Of a stretch of 64,000 nucleotides of DNA, positions 26,704 through 34,622 are shown piece after piece (position 1 is the stretch's first letter; each line of letters begins with the position of its first letter). The position numbers and the translations under genes were made by a program. This DNA comes from Hyphomicrobiales bacterium (lineage in GTDB: Bacteria; Pseudomonadota; Alphaproteobacteria; Rhizobiales; Rhizobiaceae), in the NCBI GenBank assembly GCA_900465675.1, contig UBJR01000009.1:734429-798428 (forward strand), read 5' to 3'. The notes under the pieces are model-generated. The model was not told where the DNA came from and searched no databases. It saw only the letters and a list, made by a program, of their open reading frames with translations.

Positions 26704-26737
26704 AACAAAAAAGCCGCCTCGAAAGTTTCGGGCGGCT
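26704..26737 (-). terminator. trp attenuator terminator
   Basis: On the minus-strand RNA: AGCCGCC (26737-26731), loop, GGCGGCU (26718-26712) followed by U5-G-U4 (26711-26702 area). A GGCGGCC segment just after the trpL stop codon can pair with the 5' arm as antiterminator when ribosomes stall on the Trp codons. In Sinorhizobium meliloti the terminated RNA, rnTrpL, also acts in trans as a small RNA. Confidence 0.88.
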
Positions 26738-26774
26738 CACTCGTCGTCTGAAGACACGATTGGTCGAGGCCGCC

Positions 26775-26819
26775 TCAGCGAGCCCACCACCAAACTGCAA
26801 TGTTCTTAGACGTGTTCAT
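26775..26819 (-). CDS. trpL: trp leader peptide
   Basis: 14-residue peptide MNTSKNIAVWWWAR encoded by ATG 26819 to TGA 26775, with three consecutive Trp codons. It has the size and ending (WWWAR) of the known rhizobial TrpL. Stalling at the Trp codons under Trp shortage lets trpE(G) be transcribed. The ATG lies 9 bases from the -10 box, so the transcript is leaderless, as established for S. meliloti trpL. The peptide itself has reported regulatory roles in that species; whether this holds here is untested. Confidence 0.92.
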   Translation of the reverse strand: MNTSKNIAVWWWAR

Positions 26820-26827
26820 GGGCGAAA

Positions 26828-26856
26828 TTGTTAGCGTGAGATGAGGGAGAGCGCAA
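26828..26856 (-). promoter_or_regulatory. Promoter of trpL-trpE(G)
   Basis: Minus-strand TTGCGC (-35, 26856-26851), 17-base spacer, TAACAA (-10, 26833-26828), followed by 8 bases and the trpL ATG at 26819. Confidence 0.65.
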
Positions 26857-26876
26857 GAGGCGAATGCGCAATGAAG

Positions 26877-26899
26877 AAGGGCGGCTCGAGGCCGCCCTT
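26877..26899. terminator. Terminator after the heme receptor gene
   Basis: Perfect 9-bp stem AAGGGCGGC / GCCGCCCTT with a 5-base loop, 16 bases beyond the heme-receptor stop codon; T-rich on both sides (TTTTC on plus, CTTCTT on minus). It also isolates the trpL promoter from the receptor gene. Confidence 0.8.
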
Positions 26900-26914
26900 T
26901 TCACGAAATACCGA

Positions 26915-29026
26915 TCAGAATTTTGCTTTTGCCGTCAGCATGAAGGTGCGTCCGCGACCGGTTTCGACGGCGCTTCCCGCGATCGTGCTGGAGGCCGGCG
27001 TGTAGGCCTTGTCGAACACGTTGGTGACGCTGGCAGTAACCTCGAAGCCCTGCTCGAACTTGTAGTTGGCGAACAGATCGACGAGGCCGTAGCCTGGCTT
27101 GTAGGCGCTATCGCCCGGTGCAACGTTTATCTCACCGACATTCGAGCGGCTTGCGAGGTAAAGCCTCGTGCCGACCGTCAGGCGCTGATCTTCGAGGAAG
27201 CGTGCACCAAGCGTCGCGGTGAAGATGTCGTCAGGCAGATAGGACTGAACGCCAAAACCGTTGATCTGCGATGGCAGGTCGGTGTCCGTGTGGGTGTAGG
27301 ACAGATCGCCGAAGACGAAACCGGCATCGTAGCCAGCTTGGATTTCGATCCCCTGAACCGTCGACGTGCCGGGGTTATTGGCGAAATAGACCCCGCCCAT
27401 CGGGCTGAACGCTGCGGTGATGTAGTTGTCGACGCGGTCGTAGAAATAGTTGGCCTTGAAGCGGAAGCTGTCGCCGGAGTCGAACAGGCCGTCGACCTTG
27501 ATGTTCGCGCCGATTTCCCAGCCCTTGGACACTTCAGGCTCCAGGAACGGGTTCGGGAAGAAGGACATGAAACCACCGGGATGGTTGCCGCCGACAAAGG
27601 TTTCGCTGATCGTCGGAGACCGCATCGTTTCGGCATAGGTCACATACGGCTGCAGCCAATCGGTCGCATTGACGGCCAGCGTCACGCTGGGATTGAGCCG
27701 CCCGTCGGAGCTGTCGACGGAGTAAGGACCGGCAGGCAGACCGACCGGATTGCCGGCAGTCACCGCGCCGGATCCGCTGAGGTCGAAATGGTCGTAGCGC
27801 AGGCCGAGCGTCAAATCGGCGATTCCATAGGTGAAGGTGGTGCTGTTGAAGACACCGAGCGTGCCATTCTTGCCGTCGCCGTTCACTCCACCCTGCGGCT
27901 GCGCCGTGCTGTTCATGACGTCATAGTCGTCGTGGAAATATTCGACACCATAGTTCGATGAGACCGAGACATCGCCGAGATCGAATTTCGAGGTGTTCGA
28001 GACGTCGAAACCGATACCGGTATCGGTGATCTCGCGTCCGGCCGCGGTTCCTCCGCCAGTCGCGTTTGTATCATACGTCATCTTCAAACGGTTGTAATAG
28101 AAACCGGTCTTGAAATCGATGAGATCGTTGTCGCCGGGCTTGTATTCGTAGGTCGCGCTGAAGGTCTTGTTCTTCAGATTCTGGTAGTAGGAGTTGGCAA
28201 AGAAGTCGTTGTCATAGGTCAATCCGCCGATGCGGATGGTGTTTTCGGCGTTCGGCGTGATTTCCGCCTTGAGCAGGCCCGAGATCAGGTCCTCTTCGGT
28301 AAACGGCACCTCGACGCCATCGCCGTTGTCGAAATTCTTGGGATCGCTTTTGCTGATGCCGCCGACAACGGCAAACACATCATTGAACCGGTAGGCACCG
28401 ACTGCGGATTCCGACCAGCCCATGCCGTTATCGCCGGTGGTCGCCGAAACGATGCCGCCATAGCTCTTGTCGCCCTGGATAAGATCGTCGACATTGTAGG
28501 TCTGGAAATTGACGGAACCGGCAAGCGCACCGCCGCCAACACCGTTGACTGCCCCGCGCGTGATATCGATGCCTGCAAGGAATGCCGGGTCGACATAGGT
28601 GAGGCCCTGCGCCTCATGGCCGGTGAAGCGGAAGTTCTGCCGAACGCCGTCGATCATCATGTTGACACGGCCAGAACCTTCAAAGCCGCGGATGTTGACG
28701 GCAACGCCAGGATTCTGCGGATTGTTGGCAGTCGACGTGCCTGGAACGCCACGCAACAGATCGTCCGTTTCCTGCCCCGATTGCAGGTCGATCTGGTCCG
28801 CTGTGACCGTGCTGGAAGGACCGGCCTTGTCGTAGGGGTCATTCGCTGCCTTGCGATCGCCCTTGACGATGATGGGAGAAAGGAACGTTTCTCCGTCCTT
28901 CGTCTGCTTATCATCCGACTGCTGCCCGGCCGGGGTCGCGCTCTGCGCAAGGCTGATCGACGAATGAGAAATTAGAGCAAGCGCCGTGCAAGCAAGCAGC
29001 AGCGAACGCGAATTGCGGACAACCAT
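26915..29026 (-). CDS. TonB-dependent heme/hemoglobin receptor (HmuR/ShmR-like)
   Basis: 703-residue outer-membrane receptor. Signal peptide about 1-27 (ending SISLA), plug domain about 60-170 with DDLLRGVPGTST and VNIRGFEGSGRVNMMIDGVRQ, then a 22-strand barrel ending in the terminal Phe (FMLTAKAKF). The plug and barrel pattern matches the hemoglobin/heme receptor subfamily, using TonB-ExbB-ExbD energy to bring heme across the outer membrane. No hmu ABC genes are adjacent. A TGA-N9-TCA iron box and a 6-2-6 palindrome lie upstream, so it is probably repressed in iron-replete cells by RirA and/or another iron regulator. Substrate (heme vs heme protein) is inferred. Confidence 0.9.
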   Translation of the reverse strand: MVVRNSRSLLLACTALALISHSSISLAQSATPAGQQSDDKQTKDGETFLSPIIVKGDRKAANDPYDKAGPSSTVTADQIDLQSGQETDDLLRGVPGTSTANNPQNPGVAVNIRGFEGSGRVNMMIDGVRQNFRFTGHEAQGLTYVDPAFLAGIDITRGAVNGVGGGALAGSVNFQTYNVDDLIQGDKSYGGIVSATTGDNGMGWSESAVGAYRFNDVFAVVGGISKSDPKNFDNGDGVEVPFTEEDLISGLLKAEITPNAENTIRIGGLTYDNDFFANSYYQNLKNKTFSATYEYKPGDNDLIDFKTGFYYNRLKMTYDTNATGGGTAAGREITDTGIGFDVSNTSKFDLGDVSVSSNYGVEYFHDDYDVMNSTAQPQGGVNGDGKNGTLGVFNSTTFTYGIADLTLGLRYDHFDLSGSGAVTAGNPVGLPAGPYSVDSSDGRLNPSVTLAVNATDWLQPYVTYAETMRSPTISETFVGGNHPGGFMSFFPNPFLEPEVSKGWEIGANIKVDGLFDSGDSFRFKANYFYDRVDNYITAAFSPMGGVYFANNPGTSTVQGIEIQAGYDAGFVFGDLSYTHTDTDLPSQINGFGVQSYLPDDIFTATLGARFLEDQRLTVGTRLYLASRSNVGEINVAPGDSAYKPGYGLVDLFANYKFEQGFEVTASVTNVFDKAYTPASSTIAGSAVETGRGRTFMLTAKAKF

Positions 29027-29157
29027 AAAACCAACCCTCTATATGATGAAGTACCGGGCTGGCTGGTCGGTTCGCGGGCGCGATCGAGGGGCTGGCTAGG
29101 CGTTTTCAGATTGAGGCGGCCCCAAAAACCGCCTTCTTTTTGCCGCAATAAAAAACA

Positions 29158-29172
29158 TGACTATTTGTGTCA
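29158..29172. promoter_or_regulatory. IRO-type box (TGA-N9-TCA), probable RirA site
   Basis: TGACTATTTGTGTCA matches the TGA-N9-TCA iron-responsive operator described for Rhizobium RirA. It lies 132 bases upstream of the heme receptor start in an AT-rich divergent promoter region. Confidence 0.6.
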
Positions 29173-29186
29173 ATATATCATCGGCG

Positions 29187-29200
29187 ATTATCTTGATAAT
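29187..29200. promoter_or_regulatory. 6-2-6 palindrome in the heme receptor promoter region
   Basis: ATTATC-TT-GATAAT is a perfect inverted repeat 15 bases from the IRO box. Its shape (ATTATC/GATAAT) resembles half of a Fur-like site. It could serve the receptor gene or the divergent extensin-like gene. Confidence 0.4.
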
Positions 29201-29303
29201 AACCATCTTGTTTTGACGATCCACGCAAACGTTGCGAAATTGCAACGAAAACAGCCCGTTTGCGTTGTCCCTCCTGCCGCTAACAGCAACGTGGGATGGA
29301 CAT

Positions 29304-30236
29304 GTGAAAATCGCTTCCGCAATTGCCGCCATGAGCCTCACCGTCTTCATGCTCTCGGGCGCCACCCTGCCCCGTAACGGGCCGGTACCTGAACAGAAGC
29401 CTGAAGCAGCCGAACCGGCAGCGCCGCAAGACCAGGCTCCGCCGGTGCAGACAGCACCCGTTCCCCAGCCCAAACCCGAAGAGGCAAAGCCCGAACAGCC
29501 GAAATTCGATGACGGCAAGCAGGCGCCTGCCGCATCAGGCAAACCGGAAGAGCCCCCCCCGGAAACGGCCAAACCCGATGCGTCGCAACCTGCCGATCAG
29601 AAACCGGAGGATGCCAGGCCCGAAACACCGAAAGCCGAGACGCTGGAAGATCAGCACCTGACGATCGAGCCGGAGAGCGATGGCGACCATGCCGATTGCG
29701 TCAAGGAGCTGCAGAGCCTCGGCGTCGTCTTCAAGGAGATCCCCCGGATCGATGACGGCAACGGCTGCGGCATCGACAAGCCGATCGTCCTGTCGGAAGC
29801 GCTCCCCGGCATCAAGGTGAAACCCGAAGCGACGCTGCGCTGCCCGACGGCGCGGGCGCTCGCTCACTGGATGAAGGAAAGCGTCATCCCGGCCGCCGCC
29901 GTCGCCGCCAAGGATCAGGGCAAGATCACCACCATCAACCAGGCTTCCGCCTATATCTGCCGACTGCGCAACAGCGCCGAAACCGGCAAGATCTCCGAAC
30001 ACGCCCGCGGCAACGCCATCGATGTCGCAAGCTTCAGCTTCGAGAAGGGCGAGGACATCGCGGTCAAGCCGCGCCGCGAGGATTCAACACTGACCGGCGC
30101 CTTCCAGCGCACCGTCAGCGCCTCCGGCTGCCTCTATTTCTCAACCGTGCTCGATCCGGAAAGCGACGCGGCGCACGAGACGCATTTCCATCTCGATGTT
30201 CTCGAGCGCAAGGGCGGATACCGGTATTGTCACTAG
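29304..30236 (+). CDS. Extensin-like family protein (exported)
   Basis: 310-residue protein starting with GTG 29304 (GGATGG seven bases upstream). A signal peptide (about 1-22) is followed by a long Pro/Glu/Lys-rich repetitive region (to about residue 135, PEQKPEAAEPAAPQ style) that probably spans the periplasm or cell wall, and then the extensin-like C-terminal domain (PF06904 type) with SLGVVFKEIPRIDDGNGCGI and EHARGNAIDVASFSF; the latter His-x3-Gly-Asn-x-Ile-Asp pattern resembles peptidoglycan DD-endopeptidases. A role in wall or surface remodelling is inferred. Confidence 0.83.
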   Translation: MKIASAIAAMSLTVFMLSGATLPRNGPVPEQKPEAAEPAAPQDQAPPVQTAPVPQPKPEEAKPEQPKFDDGKQAPAASGKPEEPPPETAKPDASQPADQKPEDARPETPKAETLEDQHLTIEPESDGDHADCVKELQSLGVVFKEIPRIDDGNGCGIDKPIVLSEALPGIKVKPEATLRCPTARALAHWMKESVIPAAAVAAKDQGKITTINQASAYICRLRNSAETGKISEHARGNAIDVASFSFEKGEDIAVKPRREDSTLTGAFQRTVSASGCLYFSTVLDPESDAAHETHFHLDVLERKGGYRYCH

Positions 30237-30330
30237 CGAAACCCCAGTAGATCAATGACTTGCGATTCCAGCTTGAATCGAAATATCGGCGCATTAAACT
30301 TCCATCATAGGAATGCACAAAAGAGCTCCG

Positions 30331-30576
30331 ATGACGCTACTCAGCTTTCAAGTCGATCAATCCACGATATCCCGCCTCGACCGCCTCGCCGAGCGCCGAA
30401 AACTGTCGCCGGAAGAAGTCGCTACTCTCGCTATCGAAGAATTCGTCGAGCGCGAGGAATGGCAGATCTCCGAGATAGAAGCAGCCGTCAGAGAAGCAGA
30501 CAAAGGTGACTTCGCAAGCGCCGACGAGGTCGACGCCGTCCTTTCCAAATATACGGCGCCGCCCACCGGACGATGA
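30331..30576 (+). CDS. Ribbon-helix-helix antitoxin-like protein
   Basis: 81-residue protein. The N-terminal ~45 residues fit a CopG/RHH fold (LLSFQVDQSTISRLDRLAER, then LSPEEVATLAIEEFV); the acidic tail (EWQISEIEAAVREADKGDF, DEVDAVLSKY) fits the toxin-binding part of ParD/RelB-like antitoxins. Its stop codon overlaps the start of the downstream toxin-like gene (ATGA). ATG 30331 chosen because AGAG lies about 8 bases upstream; an ATG at 30313 has its site too close. It likely binds its own promoter as the TA complex. Confidence 0.82.
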   Translation: MTLLSFQVDQSTISRLDRLAERRKLSPEEVATLAIEEFVEREEWQISEIEAAVREADKGDFASADEVDAVLSKYTAPPTGR

Positions 30577-30863
30577 AGCGCGATCTGCTATGGACTCGCC
30601 GGGCGCTCGCCCGCCTCGACCAGATTGGCACCTACATCGCGAAGCATGATCCGGTCGCCGCGGGCCGGGTCGTCCGCCGGCTGTCCTCAATAGCTGAAAC
30701 ACTTCAAACCCGCCCTCTCCTCGGTCGCGAAGGGCGCGTTTCTGGAACCAGAGAGATGGCGCTGAGCGACATTCCCTACATCATCGCGTACCGGGTGACG
30801 GAAACGAACTTGGAAATCCTGACCATCCTGCACACTTCCCAGCGCTGGCCCGACAAGCTCTAG
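30573..30863 (+). CDS. RelE/ParE-family toxin
   Basis: 96-residue basic protein with the ParE/RelE pattern: LLWTRRALARLDQIGTYIAK, DPVAAGRVVRRLSS, then LLGREGRVSGTREMALSDIP and YIIAYRVTETNLEILTILHT, ending RWPDKL. ParE members poison gyrase and RelE members cut mRNA on the ribosome; the sequence resembles the ParE side but this cannot be settled by eye. It overlaps the antitoxin gene by 4 bases and ends 2 bases before the convergent fhs gene. Confidence 0.87.
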   Translation: MKRDLLWTRRALARLDQIGTYIAKHDPVAAGRVVRRLSSIAETLQTRPLLGREGRVSGTREMALSDIPYIIAYRVTETNLEILTILHTSQRWPDKL

Positions 30864-30865
30864 CC

Positions 30866-32542
30866 TCAGAACACCCCCTCGATATACCCCTGCTCGTTCA
30901 GGAATATCCGCTCCGCCGATGGCGACCTCGGCAGACCCGGCATGGTCATGATCTCACCGGTGATGACGACGACGAAGCCGGCGCCGGCGGAGAGCCGGAC
31001 TTCACGAACCGGCACGATATGCCCTTCCGGCGCGCCGCGCAGGTTTGGATCGGTGGAGAAGGAATATTGCGTCTTCGCCATGCAGACCGGAAGCTTGCCG
31101 TAGCCCTGCTCTTCCCAGGCGATGAGCTGATCACGCACCGCCTTGTCGGCGGTCACTTCGCCGGCGTGGTAGATCTTCGAGGCGACGATCTCGATCTTTT
31201 CCAGCAGTGGCAGGTCGTCGCCATAGAGCGGCTGGAACTTTGCCTGACCGGAATCGGCAAGTTCGACGACTGTGTGGGCAAGCTCCTCGATCCCGGCGGA
31301 ACCCTCGGCCCAGTGGCGGCAGAGGATGGCTTCGCCGCCGAGACGCGCAACATATTCCTTCACAGCCGCGATCTCAGCATCGGTATCCGAAACGAAATGG
31401 TTGATGGCGACGACGACAGGCACGCCGAACTTGCGGACGTTCGAGACATGCCGTCCGAGATTGGCGCAGCCCTTGACGAGGGCGGCGACATTCTCTGCGC
31501 CGAGGTCTTCCTTCTTCACGCCGCCATTCATCTTCAGTGCCCGGACGGTAGCGACGATAACCGCAGCATCAGGCTTCAGCCCGGCCTTGCGGCATTTGAT
31601 ATCAAAGAACTTCTCAGCACCAAGATCGGCGCCGAAGCCTGCTTCAGTGACGACATAGTCGCCAAGCTTCAGCGCCGTTTTCGTCGCCGTCACCGAGTTG
31701 CAGCCGTGGGCGATGTTGGCGAAGGGGCCGCCATGAACGAAGGCCGGATTGTTTTCCAGCGTCTGCACCAGGTTCGGCTGCATTGCGTCCTTCAACAGGA
31801 CGGCCATCGCGCCATCCGCCTTCAGGTCGCGGGCATAGACGGGCGTTTTGTCGCGCCGGTAGGCGACGATGATGTTGCCAAGGCGCTTTTCCAGGTCCTT
31901 CAGATCGGAAGCCAGGCAGAGGATCGCCATGACTTCGGAGGCAACGGTGATGTCGAAGCCGCCCTCGCGCGGAAAGCCGTTGGCAACACCGCCGAGCGAA
32001 CTCACCATTGAGCGCAGCGCCCGGTCGTTCATATCCATCACCCGCCGCCAGGTGATGCGACGAATGTCGATATCGAGCTCGTTGCCCCAGTAGATATGAT
32101 TGTCGATCATCGCCGCCAGCAGATTATGCGCCGAGGTGATCGCGTGGAAATCGCCGGTGAAGTGCAGATTGATGTCTTCCATCGGCACGACTTGCGCATA
32201 ACCGCCACCGGCCGCCCCGCCCTTGACGCCGAAGCAGGGACCGAGCGAGGCCTCGCGGATGCAGACAATTGCCTTCTTGCCGATGCGGTTCAGCCCGTCG
32301 CCGAGGCCGACCGTCGTCGTCGTCTTCCCCTCGCCCGCCGGGGTCGGGTTGATCGCTGTGACGAGGATCAGTTTGCCGTCCTTCTTTTCCGCCTGCGCAG
32401 CAATGAAACTGGCGCTGATCTTCGCCTTGTCGTGGCCATAGGGCACCAGATCCTGCTCCGGAATGCCAAGCTTGGCGCCGATCTCGAAGATCGGCTTCTT
32501 CTTGGCCGCGCGGGCGATTTCGATGTCGGATTTGATGGCCAC
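30866..32542 (-). CDS. fhs: Formate-tetrahydrofolate ligase
   Basis: 558-residue cytosolic enzyme that makes 10-formyl-tetrahydrofolate from formate, ATP and THF. Conserved segments: [18 protein letters not shown] (P loop), [20 protein letters not shown], and [20 protein letters not shown]. The GTG at 32542, with GAGGA seven bases upstream, gives the normal N terminus ([17 protein letters not shown]); frames beginning further upstream at 32695 or 32587 add unrelated residues. Monocistronic and convergent with the toxin gene. Confidence 0.96.
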   Translation of the reverse strand: MAIKSDIEIARAAKKKPIFEIGAKLGIPEQDLVPYGHDKAKISASFIAAQAEKKDGKLILVTAINPTPAGEGKTTTTVGLGDGLNRIGKKAIVCIREASLGPCFGVKGGAAGGGYAQVVPMEDINLHFTGDFHAITSAHNLLAAMIDNHIYWGNELDIDIRRITWRRVMDMNDRALRSMVSSLGGVANGFPREGGFDITVASEVMAILCLASDLKDLEKRLGNIIVAYRRDKTPVYARDLKADGAMAVLLKDAMQPNLVQTLENNPAFVHGGPFANIAHGCNSVTATKTALKLGDYVVTEAGFGADLGAEKFFDIKCRKAGLKPDAAVIVATVRALKMNGGVKKEDLGAENVAALVKGCANLGRHVSNVRKFGVPVVVAINHFVSDTDAEIAAVKEYVARLGGEAILCRHWAEGSAGIEELAHTVVELADSGQAKFQPLYGDDLPLLEKIEIVASKIYHAGEVTADKAVRDQLIAWEEQGYGKLPVCMAKTQYSFSTDPNLRGAPEGHIVPVREVRLSAGAGFVVVITGEIMTMPGLPRSPSAERIFLNEQGYIEGVF

Positions 32543-32744
32543 GGCGTAGTCCTCGGAGTTTGTGTTATTGTCCGACCATGCTGCCATCGCCGCGTCGGAA
32601 ACAAGACCCCGCATGCCGCTTTTCACGCCGTTCCACGACAAACCGCGCCATCGGCCGGGATGAAATCCACCGTCAAGGCTTGCTGCAACTTGCATGGATG
32701 GGCTATGCCCCCTCTATCGTTTCAGCGTGCGGGGGCACCTAAAG

Positions 32745-33278
32745 ATGAAATCACTTGAGCTGCTCGTCGAGCGCATCATCCTGTCGAGCCGCTGGCTGCT
32801 CGTCGTGTTCTATCTCGGTCTCGTGGCGGCCCTTGCCGTCTATGCGATCTCCTTCGGCTACAAATTCCTGAAGGTCGCAAGCGCCGTCTTCACACTTGGC
32901 GAAGACGAGATGATCCTCGCCATGCTCGGTCTCATCGATGCAGCCCTGGTCGCCAGCCTGATCGTCATGGTGATGATCTCGGGCTACGAGAATTTCGTCA
33001 GCCGCTTCGACGAGGCGGACGGCGAAAAGGAGCACGAAGTGTCCTTCCTCGGCAAGCTCGATTCCGGCAGCCTGAAGATCAAGGTCGCTTCGTCGATCGT
33101 GGCAATCTCGTCGATCCACCTGTTGCAGGTATTTCTCAATGTCGATCAGTATGAAGACGGCAAGATCATGTGGCTGACGCTGATCCACATCGCATTCGTC
33201 GTCTCCGCGCTCATGCTCGGCTTCCTGGAAAAGCTGATGAGCTCGACCAAGAAGAACGATCTCAAGGACAAGGACTAA
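32745..33278 (+). CDS. UPF0114 (YqhA-type) membrane protein
   Basis: 177-residue protein with three or four transmembrane helices and the UPF0114 signature early on (LELLVERIILSSRWLLV) plus the middle helix region AMLGLIDAALVASLIVMVMI followed by SGYENFVSRFD. Start ATG 32745 is preceded by GGGGGCACCTAAAG. Function of the family is unknown. Its stop overlaps the stop of the convergent COG3904 gene by 3 bases. Confidence 0.88.
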   Translation: MKSLELLVERIILSSRWLLVVFYLGLVAALAVYAISFGYKFLKVASAVFTLGEDEMILAMLGLIDAALVASLIVMVMISGYENFVSRFDEADGEKEHEVSFLGKLDSGSLKIKVASSIVAISSIHLLQVFLNVDQYEDGKIMWLTLIHIAFVVSALMLGFLEKLMSSTKKNDLKDKD

Positions 33279-34240
33279 CCGCCGGGAGCAGCCGGTGCCG
33301 GTTGTGATTCCGCGGGCGTTCCAGTCGCCGGCTGCGGTTCCCCGTGGCGGTGGCAGCGGGCGCCGGCCGGATCGTCCGCCTGGCAGAGCCGGATGCCCGG
33401 GCTCTCGTTCGAGGCAAGCATGTCGGTGATCAGCCCCAGCTTCAAAGCCTCCGATGTCGGCAGAAGCCGCAGCGTCTGCGGCGTCGCACTCATCATCAGT
33501 GCGATGATATCCTGGCTGACGCCCATTTCTTTCAGATAGGTGGAAAGTGCAGCTGCGGCCTTCTTCCCGAGCTTGGTCGATTTCGTCTCGCCCTCGCTCC
33601 TGCGGCCAATCTCGGTGCGGGAAACCTCGTGTTTCCGCCCGTTCAGCATCCGGTATTCGATGCGGTAGGACACCCGGATTTTATCATAGATCGTGGTGAT
33701 CTGATGGACGCCGATATAGGCCCATTGCGACGCAACCCGCGACGTCCCACCGGCAAGTGCGATCGGACAGGCAGAAAGACAGTAGGCGCCGCCTGAATAA
33801 GTGAGGCCGGCAGCCGTGCCGTCCTTGGCGATCGCCGCCTTGCATCGCATGTCGGCGATCGGACAATCCTTGAGCCGCGTGCCGCCGACTGCCGTTTCCA
33901 GACCATTCTTGCGGATCATCCGGCCCATCGCATAGGCGGCATCCACCTCCCCGCCTTCCGACCGGAAGACGACTGGCAGCTTGCGCCCGTTCAGCTGCTT
34001 CAGAATTTTCTTCAGCCGCAGCGGTGTGTCGCGCGTGATCCGGCCTTCTGCCGATACCCACTCGGCGCAATCCGCCAGGCAATCGGCGCTGCGGACGAGG
34101 ATGAAACTCATGGAAGGCGGCTGGTTCCGCTTGGGTTTGGCAGCCCACGCATCGGAACCGGAGACAGGAGGCAATTGGAGGCAGAAAATCAGCGAAAGAA
34201 TGACGAAATATTTGACGGCAAGAATGGTGGCGCAGCGCAC
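33275..34240 (-). CDS. COG3904-type periplasmic protein with ClpP-like fold
   Basis: 321-residue protein with a signal/anchor at about 9-30 and a domain resembling ClpP/crotonase folds: FRSEGGEVDAAYAMGRMIRK corresponds to the oxyanion segment and GGAYCLSACPIALAGG to the nucleophile region (Ser flanked by Cys residues). This is the pattern of COG3904 predicted periplasmic proteins. The C-terminal 40 residues are Pro/Ala rich. No established function; a periplasmic protease or scaffold is possible. Confidence 0.72.
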   Translation of the reverse strand: MRCATILAVKYFVILSLIFCLQLPPVSGSDAWAAKPKRNQPPSMSFILVRSADCLADCAEWVSAEGRITRDTPLRLKKILKQLNGRKLPVVFRSEGGEVDAAYAMGRMIRKNGLETAVGGTRLKDCPIADMRCKAAIAKDGTAAGLTYSGGAYCLSACPIALAGGTSRVASQWAYIGVHQITTIYDKIRVSYRIEYRMLNGRKHEVSRTEIGRRSEGETKSTKLGKKAAAALSTYLKEMGVSQDIIALMMSATPQTLRLLPTSEALKLGLITDMLASNESPGIRLCQADDPAGARCHRHGEPQPATGTPAESQPAPAAPGG

Positions 34241-34471
34241 GAGCGGTCGTCCCGTTTGGATCGCCTGACGCTAGCAATAGCGACCCGAAGCAGCAAGCGC
34301 CACAGCCGCACGCTATGCTAAAGTGAAACCGTATTCATCGCTTCAGAGGCAGCCTTTTAGGAATTTAAGTCTACCGTCGACCAACTTCTGAGGTGATTCT
34401 TCTCCTCTCGGCGCGGGAGAAATCCACAGCTTCGTAGTAATGGAAGAAGTAAAATAGCCGCGATCACTACC

Positions 34472-34489
34472 TGCATAATACATTATGCA
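34472..34489. promoter_or_regulatory. 18-bp perfect palindrome, operator candidate
   Basis: TGCATAAT-AC-ATTATGCA, an 8-2-8 inverted repeat, 133 bases upstream of the LuxR-type gene start. Length and symmetry are those of LuxR/TraR-family boxes, but the sequence does not match the known lux or tra box consensus. Confidence 0.5.
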
Positions 34490-34508
34490 ACCAATGGGTG
34501 CGTATGTG

Positions 34509-34538
34509 TGATTAATTTTTAACACTATAAATTAATCA
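34509..34538. promoter_or_regulatory. 10-10-10 perfect inverted repeat
   Basis: Arms TGATTAATTT and AAATTAATCA with a 10-base spacer, 20 bases after the 18-bp palindrome and 84 bases before the regulator start. A TATAAA within the spacer/right arm could be a -10 box, so a protein bound to both arms would cover the promoter. Confidence 0.5.
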
Positions 34539-34622
34539 GCATGGCCGATGCGAATTGTGGCTAGCATCCCGTGGAGTTTTACGTATGTGTTAGCGGTAAC
34601 ATTCGAGTGATCGGGGCGCATA

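Larger units (their letters stand above)
34241..34622. other. Intergenic region upstream of the LuxR-type regulator
   Basis: 382 bases, AT-rich, without a credible gene (a 60-codon minus frame at 34343-34525 has no site or family). It holds two perfect inverted repeats (34472-34489 and 34509-34538), listed separately, and presumably the promoters of both flanking divergent genes. Confidence 0.6.

Noticed and set aside
24504..26834. A 776-codon plus-strand open frame across trpE(G)
   Set aside because: Antisense shadow of a well-conserved enzyme gene; composition rich in Arg/Asp/His as expected of a shadow.
34343..34525. 60-codon minus frame in the LuxR upstream gap
   Set aside because: No ribosome site, crosses both inverted repeats, no protein character.
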